From NCBI GenBank assembly GCA_033060915.1, contig CM065392.1, positions 1,770,001-1,834,000 on the forward strand: DNA of 64,000 nt, written 5' to 3'. Shown here piece by piece: positions 11,628 through 24,405 of this stretch; position 1 is the stretch's first letter, and each line of letters starts with the position of its first letter. This stretch comes from Euryodendron excelsum (lineage: Eukaryota; Streptophyta; Magnoliopsida; Ericales; Pentaphylacaceae). The notes below the pieces were generated by a model. It saw nothing but the letters and a program-made list of their open reading frames with translations. It made no database searches and had not been told where the DNA came from. The translations under genes were made by a program, and so were the position numbers.

Positions 11628-13109
11628 ATGGCTATCGTAACAAGCAAGGACAGTGCAGCCACTGCAAGAATTCTGTGCATCCTACTACTGGGGATGGTCG
11701 CTTATGTTCGTTCGGACATGGCTGCAGATAAAAAAGAATGTCAAGACCAATTGATTGGTCTCGCACCATGTCTCCCCTTCGTTGGTGGAGATTCAAAAAC
11801 TCCCACTCCAGCATGCTGCACTGAGCTGGCAAAGAAATACAACAAAACCAGGTGTCTGTGTCTTCTAGTTAAAGACAGAAACGAACCAGACCTTGGTTTC
11901 AAGATCAATGCCACTCTAGCACTAAGCCTTCCTTCTGTTTGCCATGTTCCCTCTAACATATCAAACTGCCCAGGTAGTACATAGAGAATTCTATTCCCTT
12001 ATTTCTATTCTTTTTGAATATACTATTCTGTGTGAGGGTTTAGTCTCACTTAGAGCCAGAATCTGTACACTTCTCAACACAAAGTACATGAAGCTAACTC
12101 CATGTTTTAAGCCGAAATGTGTTTCTTACAAGCTCAGCTGAACCTAGACTGCTAGAGTTTGAGAAAACTTGGAAGTGGCTTATAAATTGAAAGAACAGAA
12201 GGAATATAATTTCCTCCATCACTATTCCACTTAGCCAACATTATTACATTAACTCCAAGATTTTTCAATCAAGAAAACTACTAGATCTTTTGTATGTGCG
12301 TGCATCTATATATATAGATATATTGATATATTCTGTTGCAAATTGTTTACACTGTAGCACAACTAGAATTGAAAGTTCACTGTTCAGCCTGTGATCAGTT
12401 AGCATGCAAACAGAAAGACAGATTAATATGAAAATTGCAATTAGATGATGTAGTGCACAATCAGTGTGGCAAATTTTTGTTTAATACTTACAAGATGATT
12501 ACAATTTTCTTCTCCACTCAAACACGGCTAAAAATCAGTTCATGGTGTGGAGAACAGTTTCCACAAACCAAAAACATTAAACATTGTGCTTAAATATCTA
12601 CATGGGGATTACCGCAAAGAGTTTTGTGACACAAACAAGGTACATCTTTGCTGTTTCGTTTTTTAATTTGCTTCAAGAATAATTTTAAGCTAGAGCAAGT
12701 GAAACAGGGGTGAGATAATTAGTCTTTATGATGCATTTATATCCTGCTAATAGTTGTTTTGCCCTCGACCCTTTGAACACAGCTCTTCTACACTTGGCTC
12801 CTAACTCACCAGACGCTCAGGTTTTCGAACAATTTTCCAGCGCCTCAACCAGTAATGGTAATAACACAGTCATCGGAGGTATGTGCCAGTTGCATCAGTT
12901 TTACATTTCGGGATTCCGAGCTAATGCAGGAAGCATTTTATCTTGTTTCTCTTAGTATTCTATTGAGTGAATTTGTTTTGATGTTTGCAATGGTTACAGA
13001 CATTCCCACAAGCTCAAGTAGCACCTTGAAGGGAAGATGGGTTGGATTGAGGAGTTTTGGCAAGGTTACACTATGGCTTGTGATATCAGTCTTCATCAGT
13101 CAAGTTTAG
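11628..13109 (+). CDS. GPI-anchored non-specific lipid-transfer protein (LTPG / YLS3-like, xylogen type)
   Basis: Secreted lipid-binding protein tethered to the outer plasma membrane; the family is linked to cuticle and wall lipid deposition. Three exons, 11628-11973, 12783-12878 and 13000-13109, splice at GT/AG sites into 183 residues. Residues 1-30 form a signal peptide with hydrophobic core ILCILLLGMVAYV. The eight-cysteine motif is complete: C38, C48, the pair C63-C64, C76-x-C78, C105 and C114. The motif CPALLHLAPNSPDAQVF crosses the first intron, as in YLS3-like proteins. A Ser/Thr/Asn-rich linker (about 135-157) leads to a hydrophobic tail (VTLWLVISVFISQV), the expected GPI-addition signal. 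The first ATG after the CT run was chosen because it gives the signal peptide. It is convergent with the F-box gene to its right. In Arabidopsis a gene of this family (At3g58550, from memory) also neighbours CCR4. Confidence 0.92.
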
Positions 13110-14488
13110 GAACAATCTCTTTCTTCAGCAGTGTTCAACAAGAACCTTGTGTAATCATGATCCTATTGTGAAAAGGGATTTTCTATGTGGGACAAGAAAT
13201 ATTTCGAAACCATTATCTATGGATTGAAATACCTTCCTATGTTTTTATGATGTTTCAAGAATGAATGCAGAATGAGATGTAATTAATGATTTTGGTGTCA
13301 TATATATATATGAGATTGTGCCTAAGAAATAAAGGACAAGGAGTAAGAGTAGGATTCTTTTGCTCTAATACAGAGAGAACATATTGAGAATAAGCTATAC
13401 ATACAGCTCTATCGACAGGGCAATAGTGCTGTTCACACAGCAATTTTATGATATTTCAATTCTCTGGAAATGCTTTCCATTGCTGTACATTGCACTTGCA
13501 ATAATGGCACGTACCCGCACTCATCTTAGATTTATCCCATTCCGATAACACAAAATCAACCATCAGATACCCAAAGTTGCATAAAAAAATCTCAGAATTA
13601 TTTATAAATCAAGAATGTTACCATCAATCTGTATCATCAACTAAGTCACAAAATAACAACTGCTAAACTTGCTAGAAACTTAAAAACAACTATAGCATCA
13701 GATATGTTAATATCACTCTGTATTGTGATTTGTGAGACCTTAAAAATAGCAAATCCTGATATGCCCTGCTTCCTTATTGTAATTTTTACTTGCATATAAA
13801 TAAAACTTTGAAATTATAAAATACATGCTTCATATAAGTAACTAACCTGATAAAAAAATAATGAGAAAGTTCCTTTAGTGAGGTTACATACATCGAATCA
13901 CATTTGTCGTGCATCAATCTCATCTATCTCTTGACTATATCAGGAGTATTTTCTGCCCTTCATGAATTGACAGGATGATTGACGGTCCAAGGCTGCATCA
14001 TGGGCCTGAAAATTCCACAAATAGTAACATCCCTTCAGTATTTTTGTTTTTTTTTTTTTGGTAAGAAAATCAGTATTTGACAACACCAGATCGTTATGGA
14101 GCACATCAAATGAAAGCCCACACAATGGTGATGTTGTTCAAAACAATCAAAACCTATCAATGATAAATATCATGAAACACCAACTGCAGGATGATGATGA
14201 AATAGATATCTAATGTTCATCAACTAAGGACCTGATTGAGATTGGGAATCTTCAGATGATTTGTCAGTATAACGTGATTTTTCTTAAAACCATGATCTGC
14301 TGTGTAAATTGAGTAGCCAAATTGATCTGAGTAGGTCATGTTTATACAGCATGTATATAGACTGTTACAATCATTAATAATTTCTTTACCTCCTAGTTTA
14401 GATGGTGGTGGTTTGTTAAATTATTTTGAAGGTAGGATCCTTACCTTGATGGCAGGAGGACATGATTTGAGACTCATAAACCATACTA
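13110..14488. other. Intergenic region between convergent LTPG and F-box genes
   Basis: It carries the 3' flanks of two convergent genes. An AATAAA hexamer at 13328-13333, about 220 bases after the LTPG stop, may be its polyadenylation signal. The remainder is AT-rich with a poly-T tract near 14048-14060, and I see no gene in it. Confidence 0.45.
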
Positions 14489-17400
14489 TTAGCTGTGCAC
14501 TTTGAAGCACCTCAGACGTGGGAACAATTGAAGCAGTTCTTCACGACTTCGACTCTGCGGGGGCAAATGACTGAAAATTGAGTACTTAAACAACTACAAT
14601 ATAGTCAAATTCATTTTTTGAGGAGAAAATCTTACATACCTTGATGCCAATGCATCCATTCACATCAAGGGTTGTCATTGTGCCTGAGCAGAACCTTGAC
14701 AGGGCCTCCAAGCACTTATCAGTCACACCAATAATTCCAAACAAGCTGCAGTTTTCTTTCCATGAAATCAGTAACAGATGTTATATCAAGAAGAAATTAT
14801 TTAAGATGACTGCACGGCCACAGGGTTTCACTATAACAGTATGACGGCCTCATACTCATCAATCTGACTAGTGGTCTATCTTTGATATTAGGTGTGCATG
14901 TCATACTAAATTGATACAGCAAGGTAGCAATAATATCAATAAAAATAAATCAATAACAAACATAAACAATAGGGTAATGACAGTTGCATAAATTATAAAT
15001 TTTCATTCCAACTTATGCTTAGCTTTCATATTTGCTGCATGATATGTTCCACAGACTTGGTCTCAATGTTGGGTATGGGTATGGGTATGTGTCTGAGGTC
15101 GGATTTATCAAATTCCCAAGTTTAGGGATAGAGGGACATGGTTACATGTCATATTCATTGATCTTCTTTTATTTATTTTTAGGCTGAAATGGTGTTTTTA
15201 TGTAACAAAGAGCATTAAGCATAGGCATTTTCAATTTGAAGCAACAACGCCCAAGTAAAATTATAAGGGATTTCCATATACAATTGAATGACTAGAAATG
15301 TTGAACATGTATCTCTACCCTTACCCAATCATCTAGTACCAAACTCGGGTACTTCATGCATTTAACCATGTAACATAGATTGCATAAAGCTCAATGACTA
15401 GTGACCACAACAATACTATGAAGATGTCTTTGCTTATCAAAAAAAAAAAATGTAAAATACTATCAAGATCTCCAAACTTCGACTTGATGGCCTAATGACA
15501 TGGTATCCTCTTTAGAAGTACCAAAGGCATAGTCAGACATCAAATGTGTTAAAGTTGCACATTCTATAACGTTACTTATCAAGATTTACCTAAGGAATTC
15601 AAGAGAGGTGCACCCTTGTGCAATGGCTATGACCCCCTCGTCGGTGACACGCACACACCTGTGGAGATAACAAAAGGTTGCTTGTGAATGTAAAGCACAA
15701 TTTGTTTTGCTCCAGATAATTATAAAGAAGAATTAGTTTTACTCACCACGTCAAATTGAGAGACGCCAGATTCTTGCATTTAGCGATACAGGAAAGTCCT
15801 TGATCGGTTAGATTCTAACATTCAGTTTCCTGGTCAGTATTAATGTCTGACCAAAGAAATCATGTTTAATGAAATTAATTGATAAGCCTAAGATTATACC
15901 TGGGCGCCACATAGGTCTAAGAATCTGAGTTGGGGCAATACTGATATCTTCTTGTAAGCTTCATCTGTAAAGCTACATGAAATGAATACAACCAGTGAAA
16001 GACATTAGAGATCCCAACAATAACCTGAGATGAACTTGTATAAGCAAAAACTTATATGATATACCTCGAAACAGCATAGAGATTTAGACTCAGAAGAGAA
16101 GAGCACTTCAGCAATATATGAGACAAGCCCCCATCTGTTAGTTTGATGCACCTAAAAAATCCAATGGAGGACAAATTAAGTTGTCCGATTCATTTGGTTA
16201 CTGCATAAAATTGCAAAAGGTTTCCAACACGAAGAATTGGATAAGTCACAAATCACTATATTGTAAGTCCCCTCTTCTGACCAGGCTCTGTGCCATTATC
16301 ATGTACCATTACTTGGCAATGTCTAGGGGAATATATCCCAAATTTCAGACTTTTCTCAATTTGTAGTCATGATATCTTCCCCACAGATATCATCAAGGCT
16401 TTCTTTGTTTCTAAAGGATAGAGCTTCTCTCTTGGGAGTCTTACATGACCAAATTTACATACCTAGTGAGGTTCAAAAACTCCAAATCTTGATAATTATC
16501 AGCAATGAGTTGCAAACTTCTGTCTGAAATATTCTGTAATTGCCACATTAAAGCACACTATTCAAAGACAATTCATTAAGATAACTAGTACTGAACTCAA
16601 CTCAAAGGAATAAATACAAATTACAATTACCATTAAAAGAAGAGTTATAAGTTGAAGAGATCCATATATTACATGATTGAAAATGAAAAAACGACTAATC
16701 ATCAACAGATTCCACACCTTCTTGTACCTAGATTCCATTGCAATACTCATATTAATAATACTTATAGCATCTCACCAAATTTCAAACCAGTATAAATACT
16801 ATTGCAAACTTCAATAGTATAAATATGTACACTATAAATACTATTGCAAGTACCAATTGAACAAGCCTGAACCCCACATACTTGATTCCGGCAATATGGA
16901 CCCTAATTATACAATGAGCTCTATGTATAATTATATACTCAGTTAAGCGACAATCATGTCCTCTTCAAATCTCCAGTATAAGTAATCGCTCATTTATTTT
17001 TCTTCAAAACTGTATTCTCTATCTTTATACAGAAGAATTAAATTCATGCTCAACATCCATTGGCTACATATAAGATTTGAAATAATGATCAAATTTGGAC
17101 CAATTGGGGGTATGTCTGATGCGTATCTAAGTAATTCAAAATCTTGTCTTCCCAATCCCCCAACAAAACCCCATATTTGGAATTGATTGCCTCCTCCAAT
17201 ATATCTCCCACTCGAATGCATGCCTCTATTAGCCATTTTCCAAAAAGAGTTTAATTGAATAACTCAACCCTACGAATACCCAAGCCACCTTCTCTAATCC
17301 GATAGAATATAAACATGGTGCATTTGTGCATATTAGTAAAGAGTCATGATTTATACCAATTCTTTGAGGTTGCAAGTCACTTCTCCTGATAATTGCTAAT

Positions 17401-20400
17401 GCATGGTATGTATGCTTGAATATTGTACAACCATTTGGCCTCCACAAAATACTCAAATGTGAGAACAACCATCCGTGACAACAAAATTGTGCTACCATTT
17501 AGATGCAAACAATTTCACTAAAGATGATTGCATCCATGGAAAGTTTGAACAAAAAAAAACTGTAGAGATAAAAGGAAAAGGAAGGCAAATTTTACACAAG
17601 CAATTCAAACGAATTAAGAGGAAAAAAAATAAAAAGAGTCATACAGTTTACTGTACAAATACTAACATTAATGGACTGGACCAGCATCAGTTACTGATCA
17701 TATACCTTACAACCACTCAAGTTCAAATCGATAATATGCTTGCAGTTCTTCACCAAATGCTTTATACCAATATCTGTCACCCTGGAGCTCAATTTGTATT
17801 CAAAAGTTCATCAATAACTATAGTTTCAAACTAGATTAATAATTATAATGTAAATATCTAGATCAGGTCACCTTAAAATACCTCACATTCCAATAGATGG
17901 AGAAGACCTTCAGATTAGGACAAGCAGTTGTAATAACTTCAATTCCCTTATCAGATATTTTTTGGCAGCCATTCAGATTTAAGGACTCCAAATTTTGAAT
18001 GGAATCTGAACACTGTGAAAGCACACTGGTAATTTCATTAACAAAGCCTTAAGAAATACAAAGCATCCACAGTGAAAAGCATTGCATGCTTCAGAGGTAT
18101 GTGTCACATATCATTGTGGAATATTTAAAAACAGGAAAAACAGTTGAACCGGACTCACAATTTCAGTGTAGAGGATCTTCTGCTACTACAAATAAGGATA
18201 CTCATGCAAGCATTGAAACATGTCAAATAAACCGTCTTGCATTGCAATTGAGAATCAATATATAAAAGTTGAACTATGCATCATAATTTTTTGGCATACT
18301 AGAAATACAGGTCAACATACCAAAATAGGGTTTCTTAAAAACCATCTTGAGCTAAGAAGCACATATGCATAAGGGAACACAGACATGACACTACACAGCC
18401 CATGGGCACACCAACATGATAAGTTCCAAAAAATTAGGACACAGATACAGTGATAATATCAAATTATATACGTGCGTGAGTGTGTGAGCAAAAATAAAAC
18501 AAATTATTTATTTTTTAAATAACTAATAAATTCCCAAACAATAACTAGTAATTCAATTTTAACTTTATATGTTGAAAATGAAGTGGGAATGGAATGTTTT
18601 ACTTATAAAAAAATGCTAAAGTATTCACAAACAAGTTGAAACTTGTAAAGAAAACAAGTTGAAACTAGTAAAGATTTAGAGTTTTCAAATATCAAAAAGC
18701 ACAAAGGAGGGATAAGTATATAAAAAGCCATACTTCTTTTTAATTTATCCTTCATTTGTTTTCTTTAAATTGTGTTGGACACATGTAGGGCACGTGGCTC
18801 TATCATTTGTACAAACATGAGACACATCTAGGGTCGGGAATGGAATGGGCATAAAATGTAGAATGAATGGAATGAGCTAAAAAGGAACAATATTCGGATT
18901 CCCATTCATTTGTTTGGTTGTAGAAGAAAGGAGTATCCTAAAAAGATATTACAATACCGTTTTAATACATAATTTGATTGATTCAAGCTGAAATAGAATT
19001 AAAATTGAGTAAAAACTTCCCCAATTTTTTTTATAACATTTATTTTATATATTTAATATAGAATTATTAGTATAATTAACTTGGTATTAATATTGTTTTA
19101 TGGCATCATATGTTATTTCATAAAGACAATCAACATAGTTTTATATTTTTTTTTATGCTTTTCCTACGTTTATGTATAACTAGACATAATATTCAATTGT
19201 CAAATCAATATAGTAGAGTAAAGTTTAATACATAATTACGCAACAAACATAGTATAATCTAATTTTATTTTACTATAATTTATATGCAAACATTGATATT
19301 TTATGCAATACGATTTTGTTATTGGTAATATTATTTTTATGAACTATATCACGCATCTTAGGGAGCAATATTTATCATCTTCTTACTTATCAAAAACATA
19401 TATATATATATATATAAATCTTCTTTAACTTATTGGGAACAAAATCCTAACTCCACCTTCAAGATGGAAATAAGAATCACTTAATTTTTTTAATGCTATA
19501 TTCCAAATTTGCATTCCATTCTAGGTCAACTTAACAGAACAAACACTGCAATAGGATTCCATGAAATTGAATTCCATTCCATTCTATGTGAACCAAATGG
19601 GTCTTAGTGTAGGACTAATTTAAAAATAAATAAAAATACGACATAATTAAATATTATAGTCCACTCATCTAAAATCTTCATATTTTTCAAAATTCAGTTG
19701 TTAATTAACTATACAGATAACAGATGAGAATGAGAAGCTCAAGATTGACGACTTAAGAGTTGAGGCCTACAATTTACACATTTAGAGGCCCTGTTGCCTT
19801 GCTTCTTAGGCCTACATACCAAACTCAGTAATTTGATCTAAACATATGTAGGAAGCATGCTGACATGGGTGTGAGCACCTAACATGAAATCTCAATAAAA
19901 CCCAGAGTTCTATGTGAAGGCTACATTTTATGTTATTTCTCTCTGCAGTCACAATTTCAACAATATGAAAACCAACAACTCTCTCAAATAGTCGAAACAT
20001 GAGAAAAACTACCGCTACATTGTTCATGGACTTGGAACCATTCCTAGACCTGTGATCTCATGTGTTAAGAGTAGCAAACTTGCAATAATTCGTTCAAGTT
20101 AAATCTTTTTATTTCAATGCAGTTAATATTAGTACTTGCAACAAGTAAATTGAGGCTTAATAAATCATGCACCACCAATGAAATGCATATTGCATCTAAT
20201 AATCATGGAAACTAAGATGATTAAATTTTACTTCTTTTACCAATCAAAGTTTCAGTGTATTCCAATTTTCTCAATGGAAGGCACACACGCAATTATATAT
20301 TGCAATAAAAAAAGTTACCTTGCTTTTAAGGATATCAAGATGTTTGTCTTCAACATCTTGTGCAAATTCAAGGTTGATCTGCTTCACATGCTTATATCTT

Positions 20401-20465
20401 GACTGCAAAACATAAAAAGAATATACATAATTACAGAATCACTGTCAATCTCCCCCTCCCCCCCT

Positions 20466-20539
<74 letters not shown>

Positions 20540-21129
20540 TCTCTTTGAAAATAAAAATTTCCCGTTTAATGTTGTTGTTTCCAACATTTCACCAGTCTCT
20601 CTTTCTACATTAAAAGATTGGAAAAATCAAATAGGAATATGTTTTCCAGTCCTACGTCGCTCACAAACCTAACAGATTACTAATGCAAATCACAAATTAA
20701 ATGCATCAAGTAATTCAATTTTGTTCTAACCAGTGAGAGAGCAGAAACGATTCGATCCCCAGCATTTTTCATCTCATGAAAATCAAGAACCTGAGAAATC
20801 AAAATCCAATTCGAGAAGAATCCATTCATTTCACTAGTAAAAGCCGATAACCATCAAGAAGACAGTAAACGAAGGGGCCAATGAAAGAGCATATATTTGT
20901 CTACAAATACACATATTATGTATGGACAAAATTATGTATATATGTAAAACTGTACCAGCCAGAGGGAGGGGTAGGAGATGAGAGAGCGGTGAAGCCAAGG
21001 GCTAACGAGTAAGAGAGAGATGAGGTCCCTCTGTGGCAGGCTCGTGCTAACAATCTTGAAAACCCTAGGTACTGTCTGTCTGTTCCATATCAGCTTCTCT
21101 TCATCTGTTGCCCTTTCTCTCTCTTCCAT
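14489..21129 (-). CDS. F-box/LRR protein similar to Arabidopsis At3g58530
   Basis: Putative substrate-recognition subunit of an SCF ubiquitin ligase. Twelve exons on the minus strand (20956-21129, 20731-20790, 20319-20402, 17882-18012, 17706-17781, 16463-16533, 16065-16151, 15900-15972, 15747-15814, 15590-15658, 14640-14745, 14489-14554) have consensus splice borders and sum to 1065 bases: 354 residues plus stop, about the size I recall for the Arabidopsis protein. A short F-box (VPRVFKIVSTSLPQRDL, residues 22-38) is followed by cysteine-containing leucine-rich repeats: LESLNLNGCQKISDKGIE, HIIDLNLSGCKNISDRSLQ, LEFLNLTRCIKLTDGGL, FLDLCGAQNLTDQGL, LASLNLTWCVRVTDEGV, MTTLDVNGCIGIKSRSREEL, ending CFKVHS. 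No frameshift or stop was found. Intron 3 (18013-20318) is 2.3 kb and AT-rich, intron 2 holds a 71-base C run, and intron 5 holds a LINE relic. The actual substrate is unknown. Confidence 0.93.
17137..17300 (-). mobile_element. Decayed LINE reverse-transcriptase fragment in F-box intron 5
   Basis: Inside the intron 16534-17705, the minus strand reads GGLGIRRVELFN, a stop, then TLFGKW and further on EEAINSKYGVLLG. This matches the C-terminal part of plant L1-type LINE polyproteins (GGLGIR..-FN-ALLGKW-...-KYG). Stops and frame changes show that it is dead. It has the same orientation as the host gene. The limits are approximate because decay blurs both ends. Confidence 0.7.
18830..19615. mobile_element. 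Possible AT-rich non-autonomous DNA element in F-box intron 3
   Basis: The ends show imperfect inverted similarity: CCCATTCATTTGTTTGGTT near 18901-18919 and, reversed from the right, CCCATTTGGTTCACATAGAATGG near 19608. Both sides carry GAATGGAATG-type motifs. The inner part (18960-19440) is strongly AT-rich and has no coding frame. This pattern fits a decayed MITE-like insertion that lengthened the intron. No clean target duplication was found, so limits are approximate. Confidence 0.35.
20452..20540. repeat. Very long poly-C tract (poly-G on the F-box coding strand)
   Basis: The plus strand has 71 uninterrupted C residues at 20467-20537, preceded by a C-rich run from 20452. It lies in intron 2 of the F-box gene, 50 bases upstream (in the minus direction) of the exon 3 acceptor. 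The transcript would carry a 71-base G run there. A run this long is rare and could be real, polymerase-expanded, or an assembly or sequencing artefact. Confidence 0.97.
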
Positions 21130-22430
21130 AGTGATAGATTCGGCTATGGTGGTAACTCTGAAGAGCTCAAAAGTACTTAAAACTCTCGTAAAAGAACAGT
21201 CTTGTGTCGTTTTGCTGTTATAACCACGACTGATAAGAAAAAAAAATTTTAAAAATAAAAAATAATTAATTACATTTTACCCTTGTGTCAAGGTAAGGTA
21301 GACTTTAGCTCCTATATATTTTCTATATATTTTATAGTAAAAAAATACTACAGATACTGATTTTTTTAATTAAATTTTTATCATGAATATACATAATTAA
21401 ATAAATTTTACATGTATTTAGTGTGTCTATCTACAATAAAAATTTAACAAAAAAAAATCAATAACTCTAATATTTCTCTTTGTAATATGACACAACCCTC
21501 TTTACTGGTAACCACGTACAAAAATTAACGAAAAAATATAAAACAATAAAATTGTCCCCACATATTTACCAAGGACTCCTCTATGTACTTACATTTAATC
21601 CATTACCGTCACCATCAGAATATCTGAAAATCACCATCCGGTCTCACATCATCACTATCGCAACCATCATTGGCAACTAGGTTCGTTGCATGGTGGCTTT
21701 GTGTTCAGAGAGAGAAAGGAAAAGCGTGAGTCTCTAGAGTGATATAAGATAGTACTGGTATGTTGGCCAAGAAAATTCGGATGTTGGGAGGGAAAATGGC
21801 TAGGTTGTAGTCTGTGATGGTGATGAGTGCCCGACTGTGGTGGCCATTGGCCGTAACTAGTTAAGGAGGAGAAGGAAGAATGTGGGTCTGTGAGGAGATT
21901 TTAGAGAGAGAAATTAAGAGGTTGTGTAGGTGTCTCCATTTTAGAGAGGGAGAAGGGGTGTGAGACATGGTTATAGAGCTTTAGAGAGAGAGAGAGTTAG
22001 TGGCTAGCTGTAGGTGTTAGACCATGATGAACATCATAATGGTGTCTCCTCTTTTATGATATTACGTATTCACATATATAAATACTACACACATCTATAT
22101 ATATACACAGGTGTGTGCATACATTTTCAATGCACATAATCATAATCGCCTAAAAGATAACAGATATAATTTTACATTATCAAAGAAAAAAAACAGAAAA
22201 AAGTAAAAAGATTTATTGCACAATTGTTATTGTCGTTGTCAGGTACTTCAATAAAGCAAAAGGTTTTGAGTCACCAAATGTTGGTTTTGTTTTTTATTTG
22301 AGCAAAGGAAACACCATTAGAAGTCTCAATAAATTCCTAAAGGCAAAAAAGTTCAAAGGGGTTGAGATATTGTAAATTTGCATGACCCAATTAGAAGTAA
22401 AATGATATTTTTGATGGTATAGTTGTCATG
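21130..22430. other. Upstream region of the F-box gene, AT-rich
   Basis: This should contain the F-box promoter, transcribed leftward. A CT-rich stretch around 21100-21126 overlaps the start of the coding exon. Beyond it lie AT-rich sequence, a foldback element (21335-21475), and a GA-rich patch (about 21910-22000). No gene is recognised. Confidence 0.45.
21335..21475. mobile_element. Foldback (MITE-like) element
   Basis: The left half, GATACTGATTTTTTTAATTA followed by AATTTTTATCATG, pairs imperfectly with the reverse of the right half, GTTATTGATTTTTTTTGTTA then AATTTTTATTGTAG. This makes a hairpin of about 140 bases with AT-rich arms. Size and structure suit a small MITE; no target duplication could be assigned. 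Confidence 0.4.
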
Positions 22431-23535
22431 TAATTAAATAAATTTTAATTTCATATTTATTCTAATCATAAGGCTGTTATGTGTAGCATTTAAAAATACA
22501 GGGGTGTAAAGCGCACACGGGCTTAACTCAAGAGGGTAAAGTGCAATTTCCACTTCGTAAAAACACTCCGACAACCCCCTTCCGCTAAAAGCCCTAGAAA
22601 TCGCCGTCAAACTCTGCAGCACTCAAGCTGTTCAAGACCAGCGCATCTAACCGGTGAATTGAGCAGCTTCATTTCGGGTAGTCAAAAACTTGACTTTTTT
22701 CACGTATTTCTCTGTTAATATGCTTCATCAAAATTGTTTAAGTTTTTCATGAAATTTGGATTATGAAATCAAAACCCATAAACCCATTATCATCAAAGTG
22801 CCAAAAAGTTAAGCATTAGGTTTCGATCCCTCCTCATGCTCCTTGTAGCCAGCCATAAAGTTTATGTAGTTCATCTAAACTGTGGTCTTGCATGAACTGT
22901 CAAAGGCCTTGACACCCTGTAGTTAATATATATATAGATAGATAAGTGTGTGTTCAGCTTTGTTGTCATGCAGAGAGGGGAAAAGGAATGTTGGTTTTTT
23001 TATTGAAGGGAAGTTATGGCCATAGGTAGAGCTGAATGTCATAAAATGATATGGTGCCTATCATGATTGTTGGGCTCGAGGCCTTTGGGGTTGATGTCAT
23101 ACTAGTTCGCCTCCTATTTACTGATTCCTCATCTAGGTTGGTCAAGTTTAGTTAGAGCTGAGGAGAAGTGTTATCGGTTTGAACAATGTGTTCATGCGAT
23201 CCAATCAAATTCTTCACTGTTAGAATTGTTCCACTAGCAGCTTTTTTTTTTCCCCTTTCCTAATTTAGTTTTTTTAATTATTCGTGTTGTAAAATAGAGT
23301 CAACAAATTAAATAGTTAAGACCCATCAAGGTATTAATATCAAAATGCAAACCATCATATGATTGCTGCAAGTTTCTTTAGTTTTTAATTAGAATGTTGT
23401 GGCTGGTTCTATATATGCAGATGCGTTGATTTATGGTTAACTATAGGGCTGGCTGTAAAATCACATTTTCGTGTTTCTTTTCATATTTAATTATATTCCA
23501 GTTATCTGTTCTCTGTTTATTTAGTTAAGTTACTT
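22431..23535. other. Stretch without a recognised gene; possible relic leader at 22500-22660
   Basis: Around 22500-22660 the base composition is more balanced and includes AAAGCCCTAGAAATCGCCG, a style common in leaders of plant housekeeping genes, followed by a possible donor at CCG/GTGAAT (22652). No following exon was found, so it may be a promoter relic. The rest, to 23535, is AT-rich with no coding frame. Confidence 0.3.
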
Positions 23536-24353
23536 GTGGTCGGGGTGGGGAGAGATGTTGTTATTAGGTTAGCATACTACTACATCAAACATTTTCAAAT
23601 GTTTGGGAGGGCCTTGCCTCCTATAGCCCCCTCTTGGTTCCGCCTTTGTGCTTTGATAGGATTGGATCTAAGCAAAGGCTTGAGGGGCCATGAACCCCCC
23701 CAAGCTTTTGGAATGTTTTGGAGTTCAAGTATTTTGAACTGTAAAAGATGGTATATGTATATGTATATATACATATACTGTACATATAAAGCATAGTAAA
23801 GGATTTGTTAGTTTAAACTTTAAACAATTCAACATTTGCTCTACCAAAGGAAGGAAAAAACAAGAAAGTTAGTGAGATGATTTATGTTGGCCATGCCACC
23901 TCACACACACACACATATATGTACAGGTATGTATATATACATATGATGCGACCATTTTGTGCTTATCCAAAAAAGGATATGCGAAAGCCCTTTCCTAGCT
24001 ATTGAAGATGGTGCATTATGCTAAAATTTGCATTTGGCTCTAATCCTCTAAACTGGTGAGGATGACCAAGTTCTTGTAAAATCTTTTGATGCCAATACAG
24101 GAAAAAAAATATTAAGGATAAATAAAGACTCACTTAATGCTCAACAATCCAAGAGACAGCTTGATTTTATATTCCCACCGACCACCGTAATTTCTTTTTT
24201 TTTTTTGTTGTGATAAGTAAAAATATATCCCCACCGTAATTAAAGATCAACAACCACAACCAGCATAATAATGATAGTTGGTATTATTATACATTATGGT
24301 TATTGGTATTCTGACTGTTGTTGTTATTATGTGTTTTGGTGGACTCCAAAGAT

Positions 24354-24403
<50 letters not shown>
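24354..24403. repeat. (CT)n microsatellite in duplication copy A
   Basis: About 25 CT units. The matching position in copy B (27165-27195) has a shorter run, so the tract existed before duplication and has since changed length in one or both copies. Confidence 0.95.

Positions 24404-24405
<2 letters not shown>

Noticed and set aside
13255..14125. Short minus-strand frames between the LTPG and F-box genes
   Set aside because: AT-rich, with homopolymers, no splice-linked continuation and no resemblance to the F-box protein.
20384..20587. Frame with a long glycine run
   Set aside because: Product of the poly-C tract inside an intron.
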